Shown here: positions 34,236 to 45,464 of the stretch, piece by piece | How positions within the stretch are numbered: the first letter of the stretch is position 1 | Layout of the letters: every line of letters begins with the position of its first letter | Assembly: GCF_036884655.1 (NCBI RefSeq) | Contig: NC_088359.1 | Coordinates: 16,992,501-17,056,500 of the forward strand | DNA length: 64,000 nt | Source of the DNA: Musa acuminata AAA Group | Taxonomy: Eukaryota; Streptophyta; Magnoliopsida; Zingiberales; Musaceae | Direction of reading: 5' to 3' | The notes under the pieces: model-generated | Told to the model about the DNA's origin: nothing | Seen by the model: only the letters and a program-made list of their open reading frames with translations | The model's database searches: none | Position numbers and translations under genes: made by a program

Positions 34236-35828
34236 TTCCTAATTCTCTTCTTATGAAATCAAACTGTTCTTCACTTAGAAGTTTTGTAAAAATATCAACT
34301 AGTTGATGTTTAGCATCAATGAATTCTATGATTATATCATGATTAGTAACATGATCTCGTATAAAGTGATATCTAATATCAATATGTTTTGTTCTTGAGT
34401 GTTGTATAGGATTTTTCGTTAAGCATATTGCACTTGTGTTATCACATTTAATAGGAATATTTTTAAGATGAATTTTATAATCTTCTAAGGTGTTTTTTAT
34501 CCATACAACTTGTGCACAGAATGCACTTGCTGCAATATATTCAGCTTCGGTTGTTGATAGTGCAATCGAGTTTTGTTTCTTAGATGACCAGGAAACAAGG
34601 GCATGTCCTAAAAATTGACATGTTCCTGATGTGCTTTTTCTATCTAGTCTATAGCCAGCAAAGTCCGCATCACCATAAGTAATTAACTCAAGATTCTCTT
34701 ATTTTGGGTACCATAATCCTATATTTGTGGTACCATTAAGATATCTAAGTATTTTTTTAACTGCTTTGAGATGAGATATCTTAGAGTTTGATTGAAATCT
34801 AGCACAATGTCCTACACTGAACATGATATTTGGTCTCGTTGTAGTGAGGTAAAGTAAACTTCCTATCATAACCCTATAAGTTTTTTGATCGAAGCTTTCT
34901 CCGCTTTCATCAATTTCTAACTTAGTGGAGGTGCTCATAGGAGTGTTAATAGCTTTTGAATTATTCATATTAAACTTTTTCAGCAAATTCATAGCATATT
35001 TAGTTTGACTAATAAAGATGTCATTGCTTAGTTTTTTGATTTGTAAGCCTAAGAAGAATGTTAATTCTCCCATTAAACTCATTTCGAATTCAAAACTCAT
35101 AGTTTTAGCAAAAGATTCACAAAGAGATTCATTCGTAGAACCAAAGATAATATCATCAACATAAATCTGAACAATGAGAAAATTATTTTCAAAATTCTTG
35201 ATGAACAATGTAGTATCAACCTTGCCTTTTGTGAAATTATTTTCAATAAGAAAAGAACTAAGTCTCTCATACCAAGCCCTCAGAGCTTGTTTTAAACCAT
35301 AGAGAGCTTTAGTTAATTTAAACACATGATTAGGGAGGCTATTATTTTCAAATCCAGGAGGTTGTTCAACATAGACTTCTTCGGAAATAAAGCCATTAAG
35401 AAAAGCGCTTTTAACATCCATTTGAAACAACTTAAAATTATTACTACTAACGTAGGCAAGGAGCATCCTTATGGTTTCTAATCGAGCCACAGGAGCGAAG
35501 GTTTCTTCGTAATCGATACCTTCTTCTTGGTTGAAACCTTTGTCCACTAATCTAGCCTTGTTTCTAACCACGATACCATATTCATCTTGCTTGTTTCTAA
35601 AAACCCATTTAGTACCCATAACTAAATGGTCATTTGGTCTTGGAACAAGCTTCCACACCTCATTTCTCTCAAATTGATTTAATTCATCTTGTATTGCGAT
35701 AATCCATGAATCATCTTTCATGGCTTCGTCAACACATTTGGGTTCAATTAGGGAGAGAAAAGCGGCGTTGGAACAAAAATTTTTAAGAGAAGAACGTGTT
35801 TGAACCCCCTTTGATGTGTCTCCTAAGA
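34236..35828 (-). pseudogene. Copia H2 reverse transcriptase and RNase H
   Basis: From 35828 the minus strand encodes the start of the copia RT domain. The long open part (35721-34699) has [48 protein letters not shown] (catalytic YVDD intact) and [13 protein letters not shown] stop/frameshift at about 34699 separates it from the RNase H part (34690-34236), where YGDADFAGYRLDRKSTSG, STTEAEYIAAS and KHIDIRYHFIRD are readable. RT would copy element RNA and RNase H remove it. The upstream pol is displaced by the compound LINE insertion, so this cannot be expressed as one protein. Confidence 0.85.
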
Positions 35829-36043
35829 TTTTTTTTGGTAAGTAAAAGTAAATTGATTATGTGTAACGTTTCTACAAATAGCTATGTCTATACAAGTCAT
35901 AGACAAAGTCAGGTAACTCATTGAGTACACATATGGTAGTTATGACTACACATGTTGTAGACTTTAACTCCTAACTGTAACGAGCATGTTAAGATGTGCC
36001 AAGACTACCATTGGTTACAGCATTTAACATCGTTGCCAAGATC
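35829..36043 (-). mobile_element. LINE 3' tail, isolated (about 215 bp)
   Basis: T-run at 35829-35836 followed by about 205 bp of LINE 3' UTR, ending at GCCAAGATC where a second T-run begins. It repeats the tail of the adjacent LINE G with a 218-bp offset and only about two differences. It is either a separate truncated LINE or the first segment of a multi-template insertion (see findings). Confidence 0.85.
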
Positions 36044-36262
36044 TTTTTTTTTTTTGTATGTAAAAGTAAATTGATTATGTGTAACGTTTCTACAAATAGC
36101 TTTGTCTATACAAGTCATAGACAAAGTCAGGTAACTCATTGAGTACACATGTGGTAGTTATGACTACACATGTTGTAGACTTTAACTCCTAACTGTAACG
36201 AGCATGTTAAGATGTGCCAAGACTACCATTGGTTACAGCATTTAACATCGTTGCCAAGATCT

Positions 36263-39200
36263 TTAGCTAATAGTAAAATTGAATTTGATAAAAATATCTC
36301 TTTCTCTTCGTGTAAAGTGCTCCATTTTGAGATTATGCTCCATGCATGATCTTGAGTCTCTAATAATCTCTGTCAAGAGCTGAGCATTGTTTGTGTGTTG
36401 ACATTCAAAGATTCTGCTACATCTCTCCTTCCACATCCACCAAATAGCACATCTGAAAGTAACCTTTGCCAATTGTGTAAGAGGTCCTTTTCTTGAGAAA
36501 CTTTGTATGAGGTCGCCTAATTCTTGATACAAGTTTGGTTGCGGCAGCCTATTGAGTTCAAATCGCTGGAGAATCTCCTTCCATATCCATTTAGTATATT
36601 CACAAGCAAAATAGAGGTGGTCAATAGTTTCTTCTTGTTGCAAACAAAGGGAGCATCGGTTAACATGATAGATACCTCTTCTCTTAATATTATCTATTGT
36701 AGGTAGTTTATTCAGAAGGGCCTGCCATGTACATAAGGAATGTCTCTGTGATCCCGGTCGATCCCATGTCCAACTGCTTGAGAGCCACTTGTTATTTCTT
36801 TGCCTAATTTGATTCCATGCGGATGTGACACTAAATTTACCATTGTCATGAAGCCAAATAAGTACATCTGAAGGGTTGTTCCTGATTGGAATAGCTGTGA
36901 TAGTCGGCCAAAGTGATAACATTTCAGGAGAAATAGGAGTAGGGAGACACCAGGTACCATTAGCAATGAACTCGGAAACCTTCCAATCTTTGGGAGCCCC
37001 AAGATCTTTTCGTATTCTGTCACCATATAATTGAAATATACTTTTCCCATTCACCCAAGGATCGTACCACATATTAGTATTAGTTCCAGTAGAGATTGCA
37101 TAAGAAATGTGTTTGATTATCCAATTCCTTCCTTTCCAAGCTGTAGAGTGGTATGTTCTTGTTGAAATTTCTCAAATCGACTCCTTCGAAAGGTACCTAG
37201 CAGAAACCCATTGTGACCATAAGGAACATTTGTTTTGCAAAAGGTCCCACAATTGTTGTACCAAACATGCTTTATTCCACTCTCTAATATTTCTCAAGTT
37301 CAGCCCCCCTTCATCTTTCGGTTTACAGATGTTGTCCCAATTTACCATATGCATTGCCTTATCATTTGTACCATTCCAGAAGAAGTTCATTAATAGCCAT
37401 TCAATATATTGGATAAGTCCAACAGGTAGAAGAAAAGCATTAGACCAATATATAGAGTAAGAGTACAACACTGAACGGATGAGTTCAAGTCGTCCTGCTT
37501 TTGATAGAAGCCTATTTTTCCAGGAAGAAATTCTATTCTTTATTTTTTGCAGGATAGGTTGACAGTGGGTTTTATGAATGCCAGTGGATATGAGTGGGAG
37601 ACCTAGATAAGGAACTGGCAGACTTCCCTCATTAACCCCCAGAGTGTGTGTAATAAAGTCCTTGTCCTCAATGCAAGGACCCATATAGACTTTACTTTTT
37701 GCATGATTTAACTGAAGGCCAGAAACCATACCAAAGTCATTTAGAATAGTAGCTAGGTTCCTCACTAAAGTTGGATCATTCTGGAGAAATATAAGTAAAT
37801 CATCTGCAAATGTTATGTGTGATATGTGAATAGAACCAGCATTTGGTACCTTAATACCGCCATTCAAGACTGCTTGTTCCAACATACAGCTAAGTCCTTC
37901 CATTGCAATAGTAAAGAGATATGGAGAAAGTGGATCACCTTGTCGGATGCCATTCGTGCTCCCAAAAAAACCAATAGGTGAGCCATTAAAAAGTATCGGA
38001 AACTTTGGAGTTTCCAAGCAACTTTGAATCCAATTTACCCATTTCTGTGGGAAGTTCATATCGATGAGCATCTTATAGATAAAACTCCTATTAACTGAAT
38101 CAAAGGCTTTCCGTAAATCAGCTTTAAAACATATTTTCGTCCCTCTTGCATTTGAGTGCAGGTCCTTTATCAAGTCATTAGCAAGCAGAATATTATGATG
38201 TATACTTCTCCCTTTGATGAAAGCTGCCTGATTTGGACTAATGATCTTGTGTATTACCTTTTGCATTCTATCTGCCAACACTTTGGAGATGATCTTGTAA
38301 ATAAAGTTGCATAATGATATGGGTCGATAGTTTTCTAGTGAATCAGCCCTTGCATTCTTGGGAATTAAAGAAATAAAAGTGCAGTTCATCTCTCTAAGAA
38401 TACGGCCTGAAGAGAAAAAATGTTGGCATGCCTTAATCACATCATTTCCAATAATAGACCATGCAGTTTGGTAAAATTCAGTTGGAAATCCATCTGGACC
38501 AGGGCTTTTATCCTTCGGTGACTTAAAGACAACTCTTACAATTTCATCATCTGTAACTGGGGCACTGAGGATTGAAATGTCATCCGAATCAAGCTTTCTA
38601 GTTGGCTCCACATGAATGTTATTAGGTTGCACCGCTTGATTGAGTAAGGAATAAAAAAATCGCTCAGTGTATGCTTTAACTTCATCTAAATTCTCAATAA
38701 GATTACCATATTTGTCTTTGCATTTTCTGATGCGATTAACGGCCCTTCGAGTAGCAATGGATGCATAGAAAAACTTAGTATTGGAATCTCTTAGAGTTAG
38801 CCAATGTTGTCGAGACTTCTGCTTTGCAAAACTTTCCTCCTGCTTTAAGGCTTGCATGAAGTTACTTCTGGCTTCTGTCTCTTTGTAGATAAGATTCTCA
38901 TCTTGGGGCTGAAGTTGAAGCTCATATTGTATCGCCATTAGTTCCTTTCTGTAAATTTGAACCCGAGAGGTAATATTTCCAAAGGTATTTGTATTCCACT
39001 CCTTCAGTGCCGCTTTGCAAACTTTGAGCTTTTGGCATAAGATGTAAAGTGGCGAACCATGTATATTAATATTCCAAGCCGATCTGATAATATCAAGGAA
39101 CTGAGGATGAGTACTCCACATATTAAAGAATCTAAATGGTTTCTTGCCTCTAGGTGTTGCTTTCTCTGCGTGTATATACATTAAGGAATGATCAGAAAAT

Positions 39201-39871
39201 AATGGTGCATCATACTCAAGAAGTGAATCTGGGTAAACTGTTAACCATTCTTGGTTAATCAAACATCTGTCTAGTCGAGCCATTATTTTTCTGTTACCAT
39301 CGCCTTGATTACACCAGGAAAGCCAATTGCCCATAGATTTCATATCAATCAATGCGACAGTGTTTATATAATCATTAAATCTTTGAAGCTGACTTTCAGA
39401 ATGCTGTCTACCCCCCACTTTTTCATTTGTGTATCGAACAGTATTAAAGTCACCAAGAACAATCCACGACATATTAAGACAGTTATTTGCAATGTTAGTC
39501 TGATCGGTCCAAAGTGTATTTCTTTCTTGCATACTATTTGAAGCATATATACCAATAAAATTGAATTGACAGCCATTCTTTTTGTCCTCCACCTTAAGAT
39601 GAATGAATTGATCGGTAGCAGAAATAAACCAAGCATTAATGAAGATAGGATGCCATAAGACCCATATTCTACCAAATGTTTTACTAGAGTCATTAGTAAA
39701 CAGTTCTGCGTCCGGCCATATTAAATTCTTTTGAGCAAGAACGAGCGATTTTTTAATTTTTATTTTTACGAGAATAGCAATATCACATGCGGCAGACTTG
39801 ATTATTCTGTTGAGCTCCCGACATTTTTCAGGCTTATTAAGTCCACGAACATTCCAGCAAATTATCTTCAT
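36263..39871 (-). pseudogene. LINE G ORF2, one of the longest open LINE frames here
   Basis: An 899-codon open stretch from ATG 39871 covers endonuclease and RT. The endonuclease has Asn7, GDFN and SDHS, but the catalytic Glu is Lys (residue 36, VKIK instead of VEMK). RT motifs are intact: KSPGPDGFPTEFYQ, FKADLRKAFDSVN, GIRQGDPLSPYLF and FADDLLIF. At 37171 a TGG codon has become TGA, and about 21 bp are missing near 37130. From 37072 to 36263 the C-terminus with zf-RVT (CSLCLQQEETIDHLYFAC) is open. RT appears competent but endonuclease is probably dead, and the protein is cut in two. Confidence 0.88.
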
Positions 39872-39897
39872 CAGAAAAAGAAAGTAAGGTATTCATT

Positions 39898-41391
39898 CTA
39901 TGACTTTGAATGGATAGTACCATCCTTTTTCTTATCCTTAGGTTTTGCATTTTCCTCCCGCACAATATCTTTACCTTTTAAGGCCTTATTTCTATATTTA
40001 TCCACTTCATCCACAACTATCAAATTTTTAAACTTTATACCTTGAGTCAAGTAGTCTGATTGTTGAGGCGCAATATCCTGGTTAGTATGATTTATTGATG
40101 CTTGAGATAGTTGAGGCAGAATATCCTTACTAACAAGGTTTGTTGGGGCCTGTGTTTGTTGTGGCAGAATATCCTTGCTGGCGATGTTTGTTGGTGCTTG
40201 AGTTTGTTGAGTCACAATGTCTTGGTTGGCATGTTGAGTGGATATTGGAATTCCTGTTGTGGATGGATCCGGTAATATAGTAAGAGATGAAGTTTCCAAC
40301 TTCTACTTCTCTTGTCCATGAGTACCATGGGCTGTTGTGGAAAGCTCCGACATAATAGGGAGAGATAAAGTTCCTGATTTGTCTTGTCTATGGCGCTGTC
40401 CCTGCGAGTCGAAATGCTCACACGTCTGCGTCACCATCGGTTCTACTACCATTAGAGGAGGTTCGCCTTGTTGCCGAGGCATCTAACGTGGCCTGTAGAT
40501 CTTATTAATTGGTTTCGGGGTTTGTTGACGGGCTCCATTTGTATGACCAAAAGATAAGCAACTCTTGCATCGTTGTGGCTTCCAAGAATATGAGACATGT
40601 ACCTTACGAGTGTTCCCTTCAAGATCTCGATAAAAAACCTCATTAGGGAGATCTTCGTCAGAGGAAACCAGTACACATGCTCGGGCAAATGTTAATCTCG
40701 TCTGCGCAGTTGTTGCTTTATCAATATAGAGTGGCTGTCCCAAAGTACTGCATAACTTTGCAATAAAACGTCGACTCCAAAGATGTAGAGGGAGACCTTG
40801 AAACGATACCCATAAGGGAATAGACTGTAGACTGTCTAACTCCAAACGGACATCAGGGGACCAACGTCGTAGAATCATTGGATGGCCACGAATAGTCCAG
40901 AACCCTTCAAGGACCCGTTGCAAATCTTCTTCAGAGTATAGCTTGCAAACAAAGAAACCGTTCTCCAGCATATGAAGGTCAAATGCCGATGTTCCCCATC
41001 TAGTTTTTATAAATGACGATAGTGGGAAATATGATGTTTTGAGACCTACCACATAACCAACAATCGCCATAGACCATGTCTCAATTAACTCTGCGGAATC
41101 ATCTATCTCATACACAGCAATCTTCTTTTCAGCCAGATCTTCTGGAGCAAAGAATTCCAAACTGAGGTCCGGGCTTCCGATTGGAGCCTTGAAGAGGCTA
41201 GTCCATGGCCGAGGTTCATTGGAAATAAGAGCAGGAGGTCGCGATCTAGAGCGCGACCTACTTTGATGCTGCTTCGTCAAAGGAACATCTTGCCGAAAAG
41301 AAGGTATTGGACGAGCAACTTGAGAAGGGAGCCTCGTCGTCGAATCTACCCTCTCGCCACCGTCACCAGACCCAAGGACCATCGCTGCCAT
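39898..41391 (-). pseudogene. LINE G ORF1
   Basis: Start at ATG 41391 with a proline/arginine-rich N-terminus containing SRSRSRPPALISN. The DUF4283-type middle (WSMAIVGYVVGLKTSYFP, SIPLWVSFQGLPLHLWSRR) is intact for 302 codons, to a stop at 40483-40485. The zinc knuckle is damaged (CKSCLSFGHTNGAR: last Cys to Arg). The same frame continues after a second stop near 40300, through 48-bp/16-residue repeats (about 40070-40230), to the basic C-terminus ending at 39898. It would bind LINE RNA; the nonsense codons and the lost Cys make this copy defective. Confidence 0.85.
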
Positions 41392-41400
41392 GTCTCGGCC

Positions 41401-41401
<1 letters not shown>

Positions 41402-41447
<46 letters not shown>

Positions 41448-42507
41448 AGGAACTCTCCTTTATGCAACTGCCACCCAGGTAAGGAACTCTGTTTCACCGA
41501 GCAGAGCAGGAGAGAAAGGTTCGATTTCAGCCTTCCCGTTGCTACCAATCAGAGAGGAAAGAAGAACTGAAATTTTTCCTCTGTTCCATTCCTTTCTGCG
41601 AAGAACAGAATTCTCCCACTCTGTTCCCGTTTCAGTTTCAAGAACCGATCTTGATCTTGAAAGAGCAGAGCGTCCCTCTCCTCCGCTGGAAGGAATCAGC
41701 CTCCGAGCCCCTTTTCCCCGATGAGAAGCAGATGAAAGGGGGCGGTGCAGAGAACCTCTCTTCTTCCTTCTCAGATCTCGCTGGAAGAGCAGATCTCCTC
41801 TGTTTGGGCTCCTTTTTTCCCGATTAGAAGAGGAAGAAGGAGACCCCTCCTATGTTCAAGAGAAACAGAGTAGATCTCTCACCTTCTTCGATCTCGCTGA
41901 AAGAAGAGAGCAGAACAGGTTCCGTTTCCCCCTCTTTCTTCCGTTCCCTTCTGCGAAGAAGAACCAAGGCGCCGCTTTCTTTCCTTGACAGCACAGCTGG
42001 TCAATCGCTCCTTTGGAGCAGAAACCTCAGCCCCTTTCCTCATCTTCGCCCTCCTCTGTTTTCACAATGCAAGAAGAACGCCGACCGCAGAGACGATAGG
42101 GTTCCGTTCCCTTCTGCAAAGAAGAAGAAGAAGGAGACCAGATAGCGGAGTTGATGACCGTCCACTTCCTCCCTTCGCCGATGGAGAGGAAAGAGGGATC
42201 TCCCTCCTTCGATTTCGCGCAAGAGGAACAGAATTCTCCCAACGGCAAGCTTCTATTCGTTCTTCTTGCAGATCTCTTCCCTTCTTGCAGAAGAACGAAG
42301 AGACAACCCCTCTTCTTGTTCGCGTAAGAGGAAGGAGGAGAGCAGAGAGTGCGACCTCCCTCCTCTGGTCGATCTCGCAGGTCTCCAGCAGTCGCCCCTT
42401 TACCTGAAGCTCGCTGCCGCCGTCGTCCAGCGGTGAAGAGCGCCGACCGCAGTCGAGAACGGAGGCCGAGGCAGTCAAAGCTGCAAAGAGGAAAGAGCTC
42501 CCAACAT
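41402..42507 (-). other. Retrocopied sequence of unknown origin with 42-nt poly(A)
   Basis: On the minus strand this is about 1064 bp of unique, GC-richer sequence followed by an uninterrupted A42 (T-run 41402-41443), then directly the LINE G 5' end. A CATAAA hexamer lies 16-21 nt upstream of the A-run (41459-41464). The layout is that of a reverse-transcribed polyadenylated RNA. Internally it has about four copies of a self-complementary word near CCTTCTGCGAAGAAG (about 41588, 41946, 42108, 42280) and repeated CAGAATTCTCCCA (about 41607 and 42230). A 138-codon frame (42478-42062) is compositionally biased and unrecognised. I cannot identify the source RNA; it could also be an LTR-element leader. 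Confidence 0.6.
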
Positions 42508-42535
42508 TTCTACTAGAATAACAATATCACATCAC
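42508..42535 (-). mobile_element. 28-bp LINE ORF2 fragment at insertion border
   Basis: ATTTCTACTAGAATAACAAT followed by ATCACAT matches LINE A near 5730-5757 (ORF2, endonuclease codons about 28-37). It joins the unknown retrocopy to copia H2 integrase sequence. Confidence 0.75.
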
Positions 42536-43895
42536 TTGGGTAAGGATGTTTCGGAAGTGGATGCATCCAAGTTGCTAGTTGGAGACGGGGTTTCATTTAA
42601 ATTCAAGGAATCAAAATTAACATCATCATCAAAATCGGTTTTCCTGATTTCGGAAATCTCATTGAAGACAACATGAATGGATTCTTCAATAATTAAAGTT
42701 CTTTTATTGAAGATACAAAAAGCTTTAGAAACCGAAGAATAACCAAGAAAGATTCCTTCATCGAATTTAGCATCAAATTTTCCTAAGTTATCTTTTTCAT
42801 TCAAGATAAAACACTTACACCCAAAGACTTTAAAATATAAAACATTGGGTTTTTTGTTGTTCCATAACTTATAGGGAGTTTTGGTGAGTAAGGGTCTTAC
42901 TAGAACTTTATTCAAAATATAACATGCAGTATTTATGGCTTCGGCCCAAAAATATTTGGGTAGGCTATATTCATTCAACATGGTTCTTGCCATTTCTTGT
43001 AAATTTTGATTTTTTCTTTCTACTACTCCATTTTGTTGAGGATTTCTAGGAGTAGATAAATTATGGTTGTATCCATTGAGTTCACAAAATTTTTGGAAAT
43101 CATGGTTTTGAAATTCACCACCATGATCACTTCTAATTGATTAAACTTGGTAAAATATCTAAAGCATTCATTTTTCTTTTTTAAGAAGTAAGTCCATGTG
43201 TATCTGCTATAGTCATCCACAATGACGAAGGCGTATTTGCTACCTCCTAGGCTTGATGTAGAGATTGGTCCGAACAAGTCCATATGGATCAATTGTAAGG
43301 GCCTAGAGGTGCTTATTTGATTTTTATATTTGAAACTGCCCTTAATTTGTTTACCTAATTGGCAAGCATCACATACATTATTTTTGACGAACTTGATATG
43401 AGGAATACCTCTTACAAGTTCTTTAGATGATATTTGAGTGATTAGTTTCATGTTAGCATGACATAATCTTCTATGCCATAGCCAAGCATCCTCATTCAAA
43501 ACCGAAAAACACATTTCATTACACAAATCATTGATGTTAATAGTGTATATGTTATTTTATTTTAATGCAATCATAGACGTGTTTTTGTGTGGTTTTTCAA
43601 TGATGCAAGCATTAGACTCGAATCTGACAATATATCCTTTATCACATAATTGACTAATGCTCAAGAGGTTATGTTTTAAACTATCAACTAACAAAACATC
43701 TTCGATAAAGAAGTTGGATTTGTTACCTATGGCTCCTTTGCCAATGATTTTACCCTTGTTGTTGTCTCCGAAGGTGACATAGCCTTCGTCTATGCTAGTG
43801 AGTTTAGAGAATTGAGATGGATCTCCGGTCATATGCCTTGAGCATCCACTATCAAGGTACCATCTCTTGCTCCTAGCTTGCGATGGTATAGGTTT
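42536..43895 (-). pseudogene. Copia H2 protease end and integrase
   Basis: Pieces on the minus strand: 43832-43557, the region after the protease with LLSISQLCDKGYIVRF; 43526-43023, the GAG-pre-integrase motif WLWHRRLCHANM, zinc residues CDACQLGKQ, and the first integrase Asp in LIHMDLFGPISTSS, with D in IVDDYSRYTW; 42993-42536, the integrase C-terminus with YFWAEAINTACYILNK, FKVFGCKCFILN and FLGYSSVSKAF. Frameshifts occur near 43140 and 43020 and a stop at 43557. Integrase would insert element cDNA; this copy is inactive. Confidence 0.85.
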
Positions 43896-44251
43896 CTATA
43901 AGAAAGGATGATTTTTAGGTACCCATTTGCTTTTGGGTGCCTCAAAAATAGATCTACATTGTTTATCATGTTGCATAGAATTTATCATGGTTCCTTTAGG
44001 AACCCAAATTAATTTGTTTGGACTAATTTTCTTGAATGGACAAAAATACGTTTTGTGTCCATGTTTGCAACAAAAGTTGCATTTGCTTTGGTGTCGAACA
44101 TGTAAAATGGGGCCTTTTATGAAGGTGGTTGGATTTTGGTGAGGACTTCTCACAAATCTGATTCCACTTCTTTTGGGAACGTGACCCTTGTTTGCAAGGA
44201 TCATGTTCAAGGACTTGCTACCAACCTCAAATTTCTTCAAGGTGTCCTTTT
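43896..44251 (-). pseudogene. Copia H2 gag C-terminus
   Basis: Encodes the Sire gag tail with knuckle CNFCCKHGHKTYFC and LIWVPKGTMINSMQHDKQC, nearly identical to the H1 part at 7462-7770. Around 43950 it shows the uninterrupted form of the site where LINE A entered H1. It ends at 44251, where copia G LTR sequence begins. Confidence 0.85.
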
Positions 44252-44540
44252 GATGCGTACCTTTTGATGTCATATGTTCACATATCTCGTTGATCTGCTA
44301 AGCACCGTCTTTAATCCGACCGTCTTTAATCCAATCGCACGCAATCTGAAGGAGTGCAAGGAGAGTAGACCCTTTCTCCTCTCTTCCTATCCTTTCACAG
44401 GACCCACACAGATTGATGGATTTGGGGAGAGGGTTTTGGGGAGAGAGTCGAGGAGAATAACTGAATCCCTTAACGGAGAGGTGCGTCTATACGTGTCAAC
44501 GTTATGATGCTCTAACACACACTCAACCCCTAGAGATCCT
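44252..44540 (-). repeat. 3' LTR fragment of copia G
   Basis: Matches 54685-54973 of the 5' LTR over the full 289 bp, starting GATGCGTACCTTTTGATG and ending TAGAGATCCT. It is cut on both sides. Confidence 0.85.
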
Positions 44541-45420
44541 GTTAGAGATAATCTCTGACAGAGACTCCAGATTTCTATCTAGATTTTGGAGAAGGTTACA
44601 GGAATCTATTAGCACTAAAGTCAAGTTTAGCACTGCTTATCACCCTCAAACTGATGGTCAATCAGAAAGAACCATTTAAACACTTGAGGATTTGCTTCGA
44701 GCCTATGTTATGGATTGGAAAGGTGAATGGGATAAAGATATCTCTCTTATTGAGTTCACTTACAATAATAGTTATCATTCAAGTATTCAGATGGCTCCTT
44801 ATGAAGCTTTATATGGGCGAAAGTGCAGAACGCCTATATGTTGGGAAGAAATTAGCGACAAAAAGTTATTAGCACCAGAAAAAGTATAAGAGACTACTGA
44901 GAAAATTTAACTTATAAGAAAAACGGTTAAAGACTGCTCAGAGTCGTCAAAAGAGTTATGTTGATAATAGAAGACGAAATATTGAGTTTCAAATCGGGGA
45001 TTTTGTATTCCTGCAGGTCTCCCCTTCTAAAGGCATTGTAAGATTTGGGAAGAAAGGAAAGTTAAGCCCAAGATTCATTGGACATTTTGAGATTCCTGAG
45101 AGGGTTGGTTCTGTCGCTTACAGGATTGCCTTGCCACCATCATTGTGCCATATCCATGATATATTTCATGTTTCAATGATCAGAAAGTATATACCTGATC
45201 CCTATCATATCATTAAGTATGAGCCAATGGTGATTGATAAAGACTTGTCTTATATAGAAGAGCCCACTCAAATTGTAGATAAAAAAAGAAAAGATCTTGA
45301 GGAATCGGGTTATCCCTCTAGTTAAAGTGATATGGAGATATCATTCTGGAGAGGAAAAAACTTGGGAGCTTGAGGAAGAAATGATGAAAGCTTATCCTTA
45401 TCTTTTCGTCGAATGAGGTA
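44541..45420 (+). pseudogene. Gypsy F integrase C-terminal part and chromodomain
   Basis: Readable motifs: [12 protein letters not shown] and [11 protein letters not shown] (second Asp and Glu of the D,D,E triad), YNNSYHSSIQMAPYEALYGR, and FQIGDFVFLQVSP (GPY/F-type module with LSPRFIGHFEI). A chromodomain-like end carries WRYHSGEEKTWELEEEMM near 45330-45390. A stop replaces a residue after SERT (44678), a frameshift lies near 44890-44950 and another near 45300. Chromodomains of this class bind modified histones and bias integration into heterochromatin (known for the family). This copy is dead. Confidence 0.85.
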
Positions 45421-45446
45421 CGATAAATTTAGAGGACTAATTTTTT

Positions 45447-45464
45447 CTTTAAAGGAGGGGAGAG
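45447..45464 (+). promoter_or_regulatory. Polypurine tract of gypsy F
   Basis: CTTTAAAGGAGGGGAGAG immediately precedes the LTR start TGTAACATCCCCC at 45465. Confidence 0.85.

Larger units (their letters stand above)
36044..41401 (-). mobile_element. LINE G, nearly full length
   Basis: Minus-strand LINE with T-run 36044-36055, 3' UTR, ORF2 (39871-36263), a 26-bp gap, ORF1 (41391-39898) and only about 10 bp upstream of the ORF1 start. A 42-T run abuts the 5' end, beginning an unrelated segment. It lies inside copia H2 pol. No matching target duplication is visible around it or around the whole compound insert. Confidence 0.88.
21965..44251 (-). mobile_element. Sire-like Ty1/copia H2, 3' part, heavily interrupted
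   Basis: Minus-strand element, in element order: gag C-terminus (44251-43896), protease/integrase (43860-42536), a compound LINE insertion (42535-35829), RT and RNase H (35828-34236), a 3' non-coding region, polypurine tract (33044-33030) and 3' LTR (33029-21965). Gypsy D (22932-32234) is nested in the LTR. It inserted into LINE D after ATCAG. The 5' LTR and most of gag are absent, cut at 44251 by copia G sequence. It is a separate copy from H1, because both contain the gag C-terminal region. Confidence 0.85.

Noticed and set aside
42062..42478. 138-codon minus-strand ORF as a real gene
   Set aside because: Low-complexity Arg/Ser/Leu composition with competing ORFs on the other strand. No recognisable family.
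1979..44251. H1 and H2 as two halves of a single copia element
   Set aside because: Both contain the gag C-terminal region (7462-7770 and 43896-44251), so they must be separate copies.
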